Made by a program: the position numbers and the translations under genes
Part shown: one piece after another, positions 10,070 to 19,640 of the stretch
Layout of the letters: each line of letters starts with the position of its first letter
How positions within the stretch are numbered: the first letter of the stretch is position 1
The notes under the pieces: model-generated
Seen by the model: the letters and a program-made list of their open reading frames with translations, nothing else
Databases searched by the model: none
Told to the model about the DNA's origin: nothing
Assembly: GCA_021779665.1 (NCBI GenBank)
Contig: JAJYAG010000005.1
Span: 1 to 64,000 of the forward strand
DNA from: Bacteroidota bacterium
GTDB lineage: Bacteria; Bacteroidota; Bacteroidia; Bacteroidales; JAAUTT01
Length of the DNA stretch: 64,000 bases
Direction: 5' to 3'

Positions 10070-12883
10070 ATGACACCTTTTTTAAAAGACATATCAGAAT
10101 ACCTGGTTTCGGCATTTCCTAAAGGATTGGAAAATGTTTGCCTTGTATTTCCAAATAAAAGGGCGGCGCTTTATCTGAATAAATACCTTGCCGACAAGAT
10201 GGAGAAGCCTGTGTGGGCACCTCAATACAGCACCATTTCGGAACTGATGAGCCGGATGAGCGGTCTTGCCGCCGGCGAACAGCTTATCCTTCAGTACGAA
10301 TTATACAAGGCTTACAAAGGAATCCATTCCAACGCAGAGCCTTTTGAAGATTTTTACAACTGGGGACTTACCATATTATCCGATTTTGACGACATTGACA
10401 AATATCGTGTGGATGCATCAAAGCTTTTCCGGAATCTTTCCGATTTAAAGGAAATTGATGAACGCTTCGACTTCCTGACCGACGAACAGAAAAATATCAT
10501 CCGCTCTTTCTGGAGCAATGCACGTTTGGATAAAGCTTCGCCACTCAAGGAAGGCTTTCTGAATTTCTGGCAGGAACTGGGATTGGTTTACGATATTTAT
10601 AAAACCAATCTCCAAAAGCGGGGTCTGGCTTACGAAGGTATGATTTATCTTGAAGTCGCCAATAAAATCAAAGCAAATGCAGATATTGAACTTCCCTTCG
10701 AAGCTTATTGCTTTGTTGGCTTCAATGCCTTAAATGAATGTGAAAAAATCCTTTTCGATTTCTTCCGTAAATCAGAAAAAGCTTATTTTTTCTGGGATTA
10801 CGACGATTATTATGTTAACAATACCTGGCACGAGGCCGGCTTGTTTCTTCGCGAAAACATCAAACGCTATCCTTCGCCACAGGAGTTCAGGCAAAGGTCG
10901 GACTTTTTCACTGCCGAAAAAAAACAGATCAGCATTGTAGCTGCCAACAACGATGTTGCGCAGGCCAAGATTCTCCCGAATATTATTGGCGACAATGTAA
11001 CCCGGCGCACCTGTGTGGTTTTGTCGGACGAGTCGCTGTTAATTCCTGTGCTCTCTTCCCTGCCCGATTCCGTTGAAAAGGTAAATATTACCATGGGGTA
11101 CCCTTTTGCCAACAGCGCCGCTTTTACGTTGCTCGAGCTTATCATCAGGCTGCTTCGGGCGGTGCGGAAAGACGAAGAGTCGGGTAAACTTTACTATTAC
11201 CGCGAAGTGCTGGCATTGTTGCGACATCCTTACATTCAGCAGATAAATCCTGAGGAATCGGAAAAAATAATCAACACCATTACGCGCGACAACCTTATTT
11301 ACATCCAGGTATCGGAACTTGAATCAATTACTTTGATCCACGATTTCCTGAATGTCTCTGAAGCCAACCTACCCGGGAACTTTGCTGTTTTTATCCAGCA
11401 GATTGCAGCAAATCTGGATGTAATGCCTCAAACCGATCCGCTCGATATACAGTATCTGCTTTCGCTTTACAGTGCAGCAAACAAACTTAACAACCTCATA
11501 ACCCAGGAAAACATTGAAATACCAGCCCTTGCCCAATTAAAGTTTTTACGGCAGCTGGCGCGGCGTATCAAAGTTTCGTTTATTGGTGAGCCCCTCACCG
11601 AATTTCAGGTGCTGGGAGTGCTGGAGACCCGTTTGCTCGATTTCGACCATGTGATTATGCTTTCGGTAAACGAAGGAATTCTTCCTGCCAAGGAGCAGGG
11701 CAACTCGTTTATTCCTTACAACCTCCGCAAAGCTCTGGGTATGCCTACCATCGAATATCACGACTCAATTTATGCCTATTACTTTTACAGGTTTATCCAA
11801 CGGGCCGGTAAAATAACGATGGTTTACAATGCTAAATCGGGAGCGCTGCAGTCGGGCGAAATGAGCCGTTACCTTTACCAGCTTAAATACGACGACAATT
11901 TTGAGGTTACTGAGCAGGCGCTGACTTTCCAGATTTCAATTCCATCGGAAGAAGCTATTCATGTTTCTAAGGAAGGACATGTTGCGGAGTTACTCACAAA
12001 ATTTGCGCAAAATAAGACCTTCACGCCTACCAGCTTAAACAGTTTCTTAGGATGTGGCTTAAAGTTTAATTTCCAGTTTCTGGAAGAATTAAGAGAAAAG
12101 GAAGAAGTATCAGAAGATGTTGACGCTCCCATTTTCGGGAAGTTGCTGCATCATGTGATGCAACAGCTATACCAGCCTTTTGAGGATATTTATATTGAAG
12201 CTGCTGATATTGCAGATATGCGTAAAAAGAACAAAGTTGCGGATGCCATTGAAGCTGCTTTCGAAAAGATATATCCCGCCCGTGGCGCGCAAACCTGGAA
12301 ACTATCGGGCAAGAACCTGATTATCCAGGAAATCATCCAAAAGTTCGTTCTCAAAATATTGGAAGTAGACGAGAAATATGCTCCCTTCAAGCTGATAGCA
12401 ATTGAAAAGAAAATTGAAAGAGAGTTCAACATTCCTACCCTGAATTTTCCTGTAAAGATTGGCGGGTATGTGGACCGCATTGACTACAAAGATGGCATTT
12501 ACAGGATAATTGACTATAAAACCGGCGAGGCAACTCCCAACTTTACTGATATTGAAAGTCTGTTCAGCAGCGATAACCGTAAATCGAAAGATGCAGCGCT
12601 GCAATGCCTTATTTATGCGTTTGTGATCATGGAAGCTTTTCCGGAAGGTGCCGTTCAGGCTGGTTTATATAGCGTGAAGAAGATGTTTGATAAGGAATAC
12701 AATTATCAGCTCCGCATTACCAAAGGCGAAACCATTTCGGATATCAGAATTTACAAAGAACAGATACAGCAGCAACTAAAGGATACTTTAACCAGAATTT
12801 TCGATACTGAACAGCCTTTCTCAAAAACAGAAGATATAAAGGCTTGTATTAACTGTGCTTACAGGAATATTTGTCACAGGTAG
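10070..12883 (+). CDS. AddB-like PD-(D/E)XK nuclease with Fe-S cluster cysteines
   Basis: A 937-residue protein with an inactivated-helicase N-terminal part and a C-terminal nuclease, the expected partner of the AddA-like helicase. The nuclease core is DRIDYKDGIYRIIDYKTGE. Three C-terminal cysteines (CINCAYRNIC) plus an upstream cysteine in FLGCGLKF give the four-cysteine pattern of the AddB iron-sulfur nuclease domain. There is no intact Walker A, as in AddB; the corresponding N-terminal region reads VFPNKRAALYL. The gene ends 23 bases before a convergent minus-strand gene and marks the edge of the conserved block. Confidence 0.85.
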   Translation: MTPFLKDISEYLVSAFPKGLENVCLVFPNKRAALYLNKYLADKMEKPVWAPQYSTISELMSRMSGLAAGEQLILQYELYKAYKGIHSNAEPFEDFYNWGLTILSDFDDIDKYRVDASKLFRNLSDLKEIDERFDFLTDEQKNIIRSFWSNARLDKASPLKEGFLNFWQELGLVYDIYKTNLQKRGLAYEGMIYLEVANKIKANADIELPFEAYCFVGFNALNECEKILFDFFRKSEKAYFFWDYDDYYVNNTWHEAGLFLRENIKRYPSPQEFRQRSDFFTAEKKQISIVAANNDVAQAKILPNIIGDNVTRRTCVVLSDESLLIPVLSSLPDSVEKVNITMGYPFANSAAFTLLELIIRLLRAVRKDEESGKLYYYREVLALLRHPYIQQINPEESEKIINTITRDNLIYIQVSELESITLIHDFLNVSEANLPGNFAVFIQQIAANLDVMPQTDPLDIQYLLSLYSAANKLNNLITQENIEIPALAQLKFLRQLARRIKVSFIGEPLTEFQVLGVLETRLLDFDHVIMLSVNEGILPAKEQGNSFIPYNLRKALGMPTIEYHDSIYAYYFYRFIQRAGKITMVYNAKSGALQSGEMSRYLYQLKYDDNFEVTEQALTFQISIPSEEAIHVSKEGHVAELLTKFAQNKTFTPTSLNSFLGCGLKFNFQFLEELREKEEVSEDVDAPIFGKLLHHVMQQLYQPFEDIYIEAADIADMRKKNKVADAIEAAFEKIYPARGAQTWKLSGKNLIIQEIIQKFVLKILEVDEKYAPFKLIAIEKKIEREFNIPTLNFPVKIGGYVDRIDYKDGIYRIIDYKTGEATPNFTDIESLFSSDNRKSKDAALQCLIYAFVIMEAFPEGAVQAGLYSVKKMFDKEYNYQLRITKGETISDIRIYKEQIQQQLKDTLTRIFDTEQPFSKTEDIKACINCAYRNICHR

Positions 12884-12905
12884 ATAATCCTTCAGACTGG
12901 AAACT

Positions 12906-13868
12906 TTATATACTTAAGTATTTTGAATCAATTAATATTACACCTTTCCCACTAGTTGCTATTGCTGCTTTTATAAAAATTCCTTCACATGGTTTAAATA
13001 AAACCTTATTAACAGGTTTTCTAATCCGGACTCTATAATTAGCCATGGGGCATATAATTTTAATTTTCCCGTTAAATCCTCCTTTTAGATATGTTAGATT
13101 ATCATCTTTAAAATCAACAGTAGTTATCCAGCTAAATGGTAAAAAAGATTTTTTTTCTACACTGGCATTCTGAATATCCGAAATATTCCATAACAAAGTT
13201 CTTCCATCATCTCCACATGAAACAAACCGGGTTCCCTCTTTATTAATCGCTATATCTCTAACCCACCCCTTGTGCTGTTTTAATGACGTCAACAACCTAT
13301 AATCTTCAACACCATATATATTAATAGCTTTATCGGCACTGGCCGTGAATAAGAATTTGCCATCTGAACTAAAAATAACAGAAGTTACTGTACCAGTATG
13401 GTCAGTAAACTCCATAATGACTTTCCTGAGTTTTAAATCAAACAAATAAGCAAAATTACCGGTACACCCATAAAGCAAATATTGGCCATCGGTAGAAATC
13501 TTTACCGATGTTATTTTGCCTTTATGGCATTTAATGGATTGTAAAACATTCTTAGAATTAATATCCCATATATTTATAACACTGTCCTTACCTCCACTAA
13601 CAAGCAGGGTACTATCCTTCGAAATATCAACCGATAAAATCTGATTGGAGTGACCACCTTTAAATTCTGCAATTAATTCTTTTGAATTGGTTGAATAAAC
13701 TTTTATTGTTTTATTGTCGGCAATAGCCAGAGCTTCACCATTAAGTGTAAAGCATATACCGTAGATTACTTTACTTTCAGTAGGGTAAGAAGAATAAGCT
13801 GATCTTTTCTGAGAATAACCAAAAGCTATAAAACAAATAAACATTAATGATGAAAATAACACCTTCAT
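12906..13868 (-). CDS. Secreted WD40-repeat protein
   Basis: A 320-residue protein with an N-terminal signal peptide (MKVLFSSLMFICFIAFGYS) and about six WD40 repeats. Examples are SGGKDSVINIWDINS, TASADKAINIYGVED and SCGDDGRTLLWNISD. WD40 propellers are protein-interaction platforms, and export predicts a periplasmic or surface location. It follows a predicted outer-membrane protein by one base and a kelch-like lipoprotein before that, suggesting a three-gene operon encoding two beta-propellers and a barrel. Function unknown. Confidence 0.8.
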   Translation of the reverse strand: MKVLFSSLMFICFIAFGYSQKRSAYSSYPTESKVIYGICFTLNGEALAIADNKTIKVYSTNSKELIAEFKGGHSNQILSVDISKDSTLLVSGGKDSVINIWDINSKNVLQSIKCHKGKITSVKISTDGQYLLYGCTGNFAYLFDLKLRKVIMEFTDHTGTVTSVIFSSDGKFLFTASADKAINIYGVEDYRLLTSLKQHKGWVRDIAINKEGTRFVSCGDDGRTLLWNISDIQNASVEKKSFLPFSWITTVDFKDDNLTYLKGGFNGKIKIICPMANYRVRIRKPVNKVLFKPCEGIFIKAAIATSGKGVILIDSKYLSI

Positions 13869-13869
13869 A

Positions 13870-14577
13870 TTATTGGTATAAATAATACTTGTCCTGGAAT
13901 ATCTTTAAAAATAGACCGATATTAATTTGAGAATATGCAAATTGAGTATCGCAATAAAATGATGATTTAAGAAAGCTTTGTCCAAAAGCATATGAAACAG
14001 AGCTTCCGAAATGCTGCGTTAAAGACCATTCTATACCAACACTTCCTTTATACCCATAAAATGGATCGTTGCTTTTAAATGGAGCTGAAATTTTTTCCTT
14101 AATACTCTTAACTTCGAAAAACTGGCCAGAAAAAGTCAGATGGGAATATCCAAAAGATGGCATTACTTCTAAAAACATTTTTCCTCTTTTAAAAAAACTA
14201 TTCTTCGAAAATCCTGTATGAAACTGAAAAACTGGCGATATTGATGTTATTCCAATCTTAGCGTCTTTAAACTCTAAATAGTTACCACACTCCCATCCCG
14301 AAGCCTTAAGATATTCTGATTCAATTCCCCAGCTAATATTTTTAAACGATTTGTACAAAATTTTGAAAGAATATCCCGATTTGGAGTAAAAACCGGAATA
14401 TAATGAGGGAAATATAAAGTTATTCTCTTTCAACAGTTTATCACCATTAAACTGAATAAACTCTTCCTTATAAATGTAAATATTTAGCTTATTATCAATT
14501 AGCTGAGCCTTGCTGCTTGAGAAATGAAAATATAAACATAAAATCAATGCTGGTAAAAATATCTTCTTACTTTTCAT
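13870..14577 (-). CDS. Predicted outer-membrane beta-barrel protein of unknown function
   Basis: About 235 residues from the ATG at 14577; an upstream start at 14592 is possible but would put residues before the signal peptide. The N-terminus, KKIFLPALILCLYFHFSSSKAQ, is a signal peptide. The rest is rich in alternating aromatic and polar strands (for example YSGFYSKSGYSFKILYKSF) and ends in aromatic-rich sequence, which suggests a small outer-membrane barrel. The first 11 bases overlap the end of the upstream kelch-like gene. Confidence 0.6.
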   Translation of the reverse strand: MKSKKIFLPALILCLYFHFSSSKAQLIDNKLNIYIYKEEFIQFNGDKLLKENNFIFPSLYSGFYSKSGYSFKILYKSFKNISWGIESEYLKASGWECGNYLEFKDAKIGITSISPVFQFHTGFSKNSFFKRGKMFLEVMPSFGYSHLTFSGQFFEVKSIKEKISAPFKSNDPFYGYKGSVGIEWSLTQHFGSSVSYAFGQSFLKSSFYCDTQFAYSQINIGLFLKIFQDKYYLYQ

Positions 14578-15784
14578 GTGACCACATTGCAAAGTATTTT
14601 ACACTATTGTAATTCTTTACATCAATTACAAATAATTTATTTTGCCATGAAAAAAAATATGGATAACAGAGTCGATCTACTAATTGCAATTTATTCATCT
14701 CCTCCCAGGTGTCGAAAGTTGTATTGTATTCAAATAACCTGTTATCATAAAAGCAATACCCATAAGCAGTATTAGCCCCTTTAAGTTGGTAGATATTTTC
14801 AATATTAATCTGAATAGATTCCCTCTCTGTCCATTTATCGGAGTCCGGATCGTAATACCACAAATCCTGAAACTTAGGATAAGGCCATTGACCCTGGATC
14901 AAATTAAACCCACCGCCCACATAACCTTTATTATTTAAAACGAAAGAAAATGCATTGCATCTGTAATCTCCAGGAAAAGAGCTTAACTCTTTAATTTTAC
15001 CAGTACTTATATTATAACTCCAAAACTTTTTTGTATAAACAAACGAATTATACAAAGCTCCCAGGCCAAAATAGATATTATCGCCAACAATAAAACCTGA
15101 TGCACCATTAAGAGTCTCGTTAATTGTAACCTTTTTTGTAAAAACCTTCGTTTGAATATCAAAGTCGTAAATAGTGTTTATTGAAAAAATAAAAATTTTG
15201 TCATTATGGACCAGACTAAAATCAGCATCAGTTAATATGGGATTTGAGCATACAAATCCAAATTTATTAGTTACATGGTTATAACCATATAAAGTTCCAT
15301 CTTCAAAGGCAAAATAGGTTATATTATTATATGTAAAACCGGAATTAATAAATTCACACCAGCCATAACCTAAATAATCATCATACACCCGTTTCCAATT
15401 TCCTAAAGCTATAAGTCGATCGTTACTCCTGAAAGTTATTTCCTTACCATAAGATAATGATGTTTCTGTTTGAATGTATGGGCGAACATAATAGGTTCTA
15501 CCGGGTAATAATTTCAGGTTTGTTTTTAATTCATAAACTCCTTCCTGAGCCTTGGTATTTATAATCTTAAAGCCATTTCTGTAGTTGGGGTATAAATCCC
15601 AGATAAATCCCGATTCTTTAATTGGCATTAAACCTGAACTATTAATTTTTGCAACAAACGTTGCACTTGAGTCAGTTATATTAATTACATCTCCTGTAAA
15701 AACCAAAGGATAACCGAATTTATCATCCTTATTACATGAATATAGGATTATAAAAAGAAAAATAAACAGGCTGCTGTTCTTCAT
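14567..15784 (-). CDS. Kelch-like beta-propeller lipoprotein
   Basis: A 405-residue protein with a lipoprotein signal (FIILYSC, cysteine near residue 18). A fibronectin-III-like domain follows (about 25-120, with the SSATFVAKINSSG pattern common in Bacteroidota surface proteins), then a propeller. Kelch-type repeats are seen as LWYYDPDSDKWTERE, FWSYNISTGKIKEL and LFEYNTTFDTWEEM. It is the first gene of the three-gene minus-strand operon. Surface recognition or carbohydrate contact is a reasonable guess but not shown. Confidence 0.72.
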   Translation of the reverse strand: MKNSSLFIFLFIILYSCNKDDKFGYPLVFTGDVINITDSSATFVAKINSSGLMPIKESGFIWDLYPNYRNGFKIINTKAQEGVYELKTNLKLLPGRTYYVRPYIQTETSLSYGKEITFRSNDRLIALGNWKRVYDDYLGYGWCEFINSGFTYNNITYFAFEDGTLYGYNHVTNKFGFVCSNPILTDADFSLVHNDKIFIFSINTIYDFDIQTKVFTKKVTINETLNGASGFIVGDNIYFGLGALYNSFVYTKKFWSYNISTGKIKELSSFPGDYRCNAFSFVLNNKGYVGGGFNLIQGQWPYPKFQDLWYYDPDSDKWTERESIQINIENIYQLKGANTAYGYCFYDNRLFEYNTTFDTWEEMNKLQLVDRLCYPYFFSWQNKLFVIDVKNYNSVKYFAMWSHEK

Positions 15785-15964
15785 TATTATCAGGGAAAGT
15801 TGAGAATTTAATTATCTAAATTACTGTGCTCTTATAGGTTATGTTGAGAATATTTAAGTCTTTATTGGTATAACAAAATCCGAAGCACTATATAGAATTA
15901 TTAATATCTTTCAAAAATAAGTTGAAGTCACTATCAGAAAGAAAGCGACTGCAAAAAGCTAGTT

Positions 15965-16516
15965 TCAAAGCCTTAACTTCACCATAAATAACAAAAGAAA
16001 TAAAACAGGTAATCCTGCAACAGAAAGAATCGCTATGGCGGTGGCAGCTTTTTTCTCTTCGCGTAATATTAACAGTAAAAACTTATAAGCTAAAACACCC
16101 ATCCATCCGCCAACGCAATTTAAAATAAGATCATCCACGTCGGCTGTTCCAATGCCAAAAATTCCCTGAACCACCTCCACAAATAAGCTTACCAGGAATA
16201 TAAACACAACGATGGTCATTGCCCTTTTATCTTTTTTGAGTAAAGACAGGTATACACCCAGAGGAATAAAAATGACAATATTACCAACCAGATTGCTGAA
16301 AGCGAACTTTCTCGCATCAGCTTCATCACCAAACACAAATTCAATGATGCTCCGAAAAGGAAAAAGGTTGAACGACCGCGACAAACTCCCTTCACCACGA
16401 AACAGCTCGCCAAGCGATACTCTTGATAAAAGTAATAACTTCATTAAAAAGAGGATGTAGATAGTGAAAACACTATATAAAATGAAGGATTGAATTCGTG
16501 CGCGTTTAATCATCAT
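15965..16516 (-). CDS. VanZ-like family membrane protein
   Basis: A 183-residue protein with four to five transmembrane helices. It carries VanZ-like signature segments: NLVGNIVIFIPLGVYLSLL, SLFVEVVQGIFGIGTADVDDLILN and a following glycine-rich helix. VanZ gives low-level teicoplanin resistance in enterococci; in other phyla the family role is unknown. It stands alone, with about 180 bases of featureless AT-rich sequence on its upstream-gene side. Confidence 0.82.
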   Translation of the reverse strand: MMIKRARIQSFILYSVFTIYILFLMKLLLLSRVSLGELFRGEGSLSRSFNLFPFRSIIEFVFGDEADARKFAFSNLVGNIVIFIPLGVYLSLLKKDKRAMTIVVFIFLVSLFVEVVQGIFGIGTADVDDLILNCVGGWMGVLAYKFLLLILREEKKAATAIAILSVAGLPVLFLLLFMVKLRL

Positions 16517-16598
16517 AATACCAATATTGTTTTTTCGTCATTTCCGCTTTATTCTTAATCCCGCAAAGAGGGGTATCCTAATATTAATGTAGTGAAAA

Positions 16599-17276
16599 TT
16601 AATACTTAAACAACACAGTATTATTCACATCTGCCTTACAAAACGCTTGTACAACAAATTCTTTATAATTCCCTTCTCTGAATAATTCGAATTTTATTAC
16701 AGTCTTTTTGTTGACAAATACTTTGGTTTTAATTTCCGAATTAATATTACCTCCGGCCCACTTTAGCCTGTTGGTGGTAATAAGGCCGTTGTTCTCCACC
16801 TTATAAGGATATAGCGTTTTCCCATCTATCTTATCCGATTTCCAGTTTACATAAAGAATATCGTTATTAGGTTGTTTACTTAAGCTGACTATCTTGATAC
16901 TTAAGTCAGTTAATTCCCTGATTTTAAAAGACAAGAACTTACCATTCCGTTTAAGTTCTGTTAGTCCGAGCACGTTATCGGACGAAGCATACGAATTATC
17001 TCCAACTACCAGAAAATTATAAAAGGAAACATTTCGTACCTTTTGAAGGTTATAGGAAAAACCTCCCAAGCTATCCGTTACAATATGTCCAATCACATAA
17101 CCTGAATCAAAATCGGCCACGGTTTTAGCTGTTAAAACAATAATCGTCCTGCCAGGAATTGGAACATCGGAGTCTCTGTCAATAACTTTGCCTTCTAATT
17201 TAAGTGCACCTCTGTTAGGAGAACAGCTTGCAAGCAGGGTTCCCAAAAAGAAGATTGTCACGATAAAGTATTTCAT
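16599..17276 (-). CDS. Lipoprotein with carboxypeptidase-regulatory-like domain
   Basis: A 225-residue lipoprotein (signal ending LLASC, cysteine at residue 18). The start of the mature part, LEGKVIDRDSDVPIPGRTI, looks like the carboxypeptidase regulatory-like beta-sandwich. The C-terminal half is unassigned. A 27-bp motif about 105 bases upstream of the start (17381-17407) recurs at the same distance from the Crp-type gene start near 35.9 kb. Function unknown. Confidence 0.6.
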   Translation of the reverse strand: MKYFIVTIFFLGTLLASCSPNRGALKLEGKVIDRDSDVPIPGRTIIVLTAKTVADFDSGYVIGHIVTDSLGGFSYNLQKVRNVSFYNFLVVGDNSYASSDNVLGLTELKRNGKFLSFKIRELTDLSIKIVSLSKQPNNDILYVNWKSDKIDGKTLYPYKVENNGLITTNRLKWAGGNINSEIKTKVFVNKKTVIKFELFREGNYKEFVVQAFCKADVNNTVLFKY

Positions 17277-17380
17277 TTAGGGCATTTTGATGTTGTTGCA
17301 GATGAAATCGGCCATTGGAGCATTGCTGTTCTATAAACCGCAGTAGTTTTTATTTCCTTTATCATTGTTACTGACAACGA

Positions 17381-17407
17381 CTACCAATATACAAAATTTC
17401 TGATTTG
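17381..17407. promoter_or_regulatory. 27-bp upstream motif, copy 1
   Basis: The sequence ccaatatacaaaatttctga and its flanks match 35949-35975 at 24 of 27 positions; all three differences are T/C changes. On the minus strand it lies 105 bases upstream of a gene start, and the other copy lies 97 bases upstream of its gene. It may be a shared promoter or operator, or a small dispersed repeat. Confidence 0.4.
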
Positions 17408-17453
17408 AAGACTAAAAGACGGATTGTTAATTGGTTCGTTTTATGCGGCGCTA

Positions 17454-17849
17454 TTATGTATTCCTGTTTACAATGTCAATTACCACGCTATTATCAGCAT
17501 ATACCTGCCAAAGTTTTATTTTCTTATCAAAAACAATCGCTTTCCAGCAGGCAGGAATCCGCCAATGGTTATTGCTATCAGAGGTTATTTTATTGGTTTT
17601 ATAAGTTGCGCTGGCAAATCCAAGCAATACTGTCATGGAATCATTCTGCAGTGTATCCGTTATTTCAATTCTATAGTCGGGAAAGAGACAGAAATATCCG
17701 ATCCAGGCTTCTTTCATGTTTTCACTGCCAACCATTTTATTACCCTGAGAGTCGATAAACACATGGTCATGAGTCATTAAACTGTAAATCCCTTCGATAT
17801 TGCCGCTATTTATTGACGCTACAAAATCGTGAATAACTTTTAAATTCAT
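17454..17849 (-). CDS. SnoaL-like / NTF2-fold protein
   Basis: A 131-residue cytoplasmic protein with the NTF2-like layout. It opens with a helix (VIHDFVASINSGNIEGIYSL), then has the MTHDHVFIDSQG strand, the GSENMKEAWIGYFCLFPDYRIEI segment typical of SnoaL-like proteins, and a C-terminal sheet. The family includes polyketide cyclases and ketosteroid isomerases, but most small members have no assigned reaction. It lies 50 bases after the end of the next upstream gene on the same strand. Confidence 0.75.
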   Translation of the reverse strand: MNLKVIHDFVASINSGNIEGIYSLMTHDHVFIDSQGNKMVGSENMKEAWIGYFCLFPDYRIEITDTLQNDSMTVLLGFASATYKTNKITSDSNNHWRIPACWKAIVFDKKIKLWQVYADNSVVIDIVNRNT

Positions 17850-17898
17850 AACTGCATGGAGTTTATTAGAATAATACTCTATTTCTTGTTTACAGATT

Positions 17899-18480
17899 CT
17901 ATTCTCTCAGCCTTAATCGCAAACCAAAAACAATTATAAAAATATAGGGTATTGCCGAAGTTAATTCAATTATTTGTTGCGATTGAAAGGCATTTGCCGG
18001 TTCTGAGAAAAGAGGGAAAATAGGTATAAGAACAAAGACAAGTAATTGAGTAATTGCATAATTCCGGATAAAACTTATCCCCTTATCCGCTTTCGTTTTA
18101 TTTATGTGTGTACTGATTATTAAAACAATTATGGCAAGAATCATAACCGTGTTTGCAGTTATGAACAAAACCTTTTTCCATGGCGATTCAAACAAATTGG
18201 TAAAGAGTGTGCTCTTAAAAACAATTTCCAATATAAAAATTACGAGCACTGTAAATTGTGGAATCGTCAACCGGTAGTGCTTAAAATATTGAAAAAACAC
18301 CAGCATCAAATATCCAAACGGGATTATAAACAACACATTAAGAATAAGCCCATCTGTCAGGTTGAACGATGGCGGTATATAAAAAAGCAGTAATAATCGT
18401 GTTGCCAAAACATACAATATCAAAAACGAAGCACATAAAATGATACCGTTTCTTTTTGTTTTACTAACTGTGTATTCCAT
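17899..18480 (-). CDS. Six-helix membrane protein, function unknown
   Basis: A 193-residue hydrophobic protein with about six predicted helices (around residues 12-35, 43-65, 73-95, 105-125, 140-160 and 168-190). I recognise no family. It starts with MEYTVSKTKRNG and ends LRLRLRE, so both termini are probably cytoplasmic. It belongs to the run of single small minus-strand genes. Confidence 0.55.
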   Translation of the reverse strand: MEYTVSKTKRNGIILCASFLILYVLATRLLLLFYIPPSFNLTDGLILNVLFIIPFGYLMLVFFQYFKHYRLTIPQFTVLVIFILEIVFKSTLFTNLFESPWKKVLFITANTVMILAIIVLIISTHINKTKADKGISFIRNYAITQLLVFVLIPIFPLFSEPANAFQSQQIIELTSAIPYIFIIVFGLRLRLRE

Positions 18481-18593
18481 GGGGTAGTTTATTTAGTTTT
18501 TAAAATATAATGGCTTGTTGTTCTGCTCTGGTTAATACGGATTGACCAGCAAGCTATACGAAAAGGCGTATTCATACAATATATTGTGCTAAA

Positions 18594-19427
18594 TTATTTT
18601 TTAGTTCCTTCAAGTGTTTTTTGCAATAAGGCATGAGTCTCTTTATCGACAATATCGATTAAATTACAACCTTTGAAATTATATTTTTTAATCATTGCAG
18701 GTTCGCGATAATCATCAAATTTCCCATCTTTATCTTGATCCAAACCAAATTGAATAATCAGATCCTTACTGTTGTTCACAAAACTAAAATTAGCTACATC
18801 TGAATTTTCTAATCTTATCTGTCTAAGTCTCTGTTCTTTTATTGAATAAATGTATAAGGATTTAAAATCATCCAGATTAATTACCCCGTCCTTATAAGAA
18901 TCTGTTTCTGCGGCTTTAAACAAAACTAAAATATCATCATTAAAATATTCAATATTAATTTCATTAAAATTAATTCTCTCGGTGAATAGCTTTTTTAACA
19001 GCTTTTTATTTAAATCATATATTAAAAGGTTATTAAAGGAGCCATAATAATTTTTTGAATATCTTTTCTCTGATTTAAGATTACTTTCAGACATATCCAT
19101 CAACCCCAATGTTCCTTCATCAATAAATTCCGGATCACTAAGAGTCTTATGTGATACCGGTACTATATAAATCAGATTTGCAGTATCTACAAGCCTCGGA
19201 AAATCATATGAAATTAATTGTTGCCTTTTATTCTCTTTTTGTAATTCATCAATTTTTTCATCGGACAGAATTCCTTCTTCCTGATGATTGTATCTTAGGC
19301 TTCTTCTAATCTCGGTTATTCCAAAGAAGATTAGCATTATCAATCCAATCGTAGCCATTAAGACCAATATTGACCCCAAAACGGCTAATAATTTTTGATT
19401 GTAATTTTTTAATTTCTCAATATTCAT
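18594..19427 (-). CDS. Membrane-anchored protein with two EF-hand/dockerin-like loops
   Basis: A 277-residue protein with a transmembrane helix at about residues 13-37 and a soluble remainder. Two short calcium-loop patterns are visible: DSYKDGVINLDD near residue 183 and DQDKDGKFDDYRE near residue 236. Both have the DxxxDG core of EF-hand or dockerin loops. The second has Arg rather than an acidic residue at loop position 12, with Glu next to it. The rest is unrecognised. A copy of the 60-80 bp dispersed repeat lies about 55 bases upstream of its start. Confidence 0.55.
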   Translation of the reverse strand: MNIEKLKNYNQKLLAVLGSILVLMATIGLIMLIFFGITEIRRSLRYNHQEEGILSDEKIDELQKENKRQQLISYDFPRLVDTANLIYIVPVSHKTLSDPEFIDEGTLGLMDMSESNLKSEKRYSKNYYGSFNNLLIYDLNKKLLKKLFTERINFNEINIEYFNDDILVLFKAAETDSYKDGVINLDDFKSLYIYSIKEQRLRQIRLENSDVANFSFVNNSKDLIIQFGLDQDKDGKFDDYREPAMIKKYNFKGCNLIDIVDKETHALLQKTLEGTKK

Positions 19428-19480
19428 ATTTGTAGGTTTTTAATAATGATGCATCTAACATCCTTCTAATTGTTGATATA

Positions 19481-19558
19481 TCTTTTCCGGCGGTTAGCAT
19501 TAGGAAAATAGTTGTGTGGTTTTCTGGTTGTAATTTTGCCTCAATTTACAAATTTTTG
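19481..19558. repeat. Dispersed intergenic repeat, copy 1
   Basis: This AT-rich block contains cggcggttagcattagg, then gtggttttctggttgtaa, then an inverted pair around tttgcctcaatttac. Related blocks occur at 22287-22365, 25893-25953 and 27705-27786, always upstream of a minus-strand gene start. Confidence 0.7.
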
Positions 19559-19640
19559 AAAATAGTAGAGATTATTAAAATCAGTAATTTAAAAATTAAG
19601 AAACTCAAAATGTTAGCTGTTTTCAACTTAAACCAATCCC

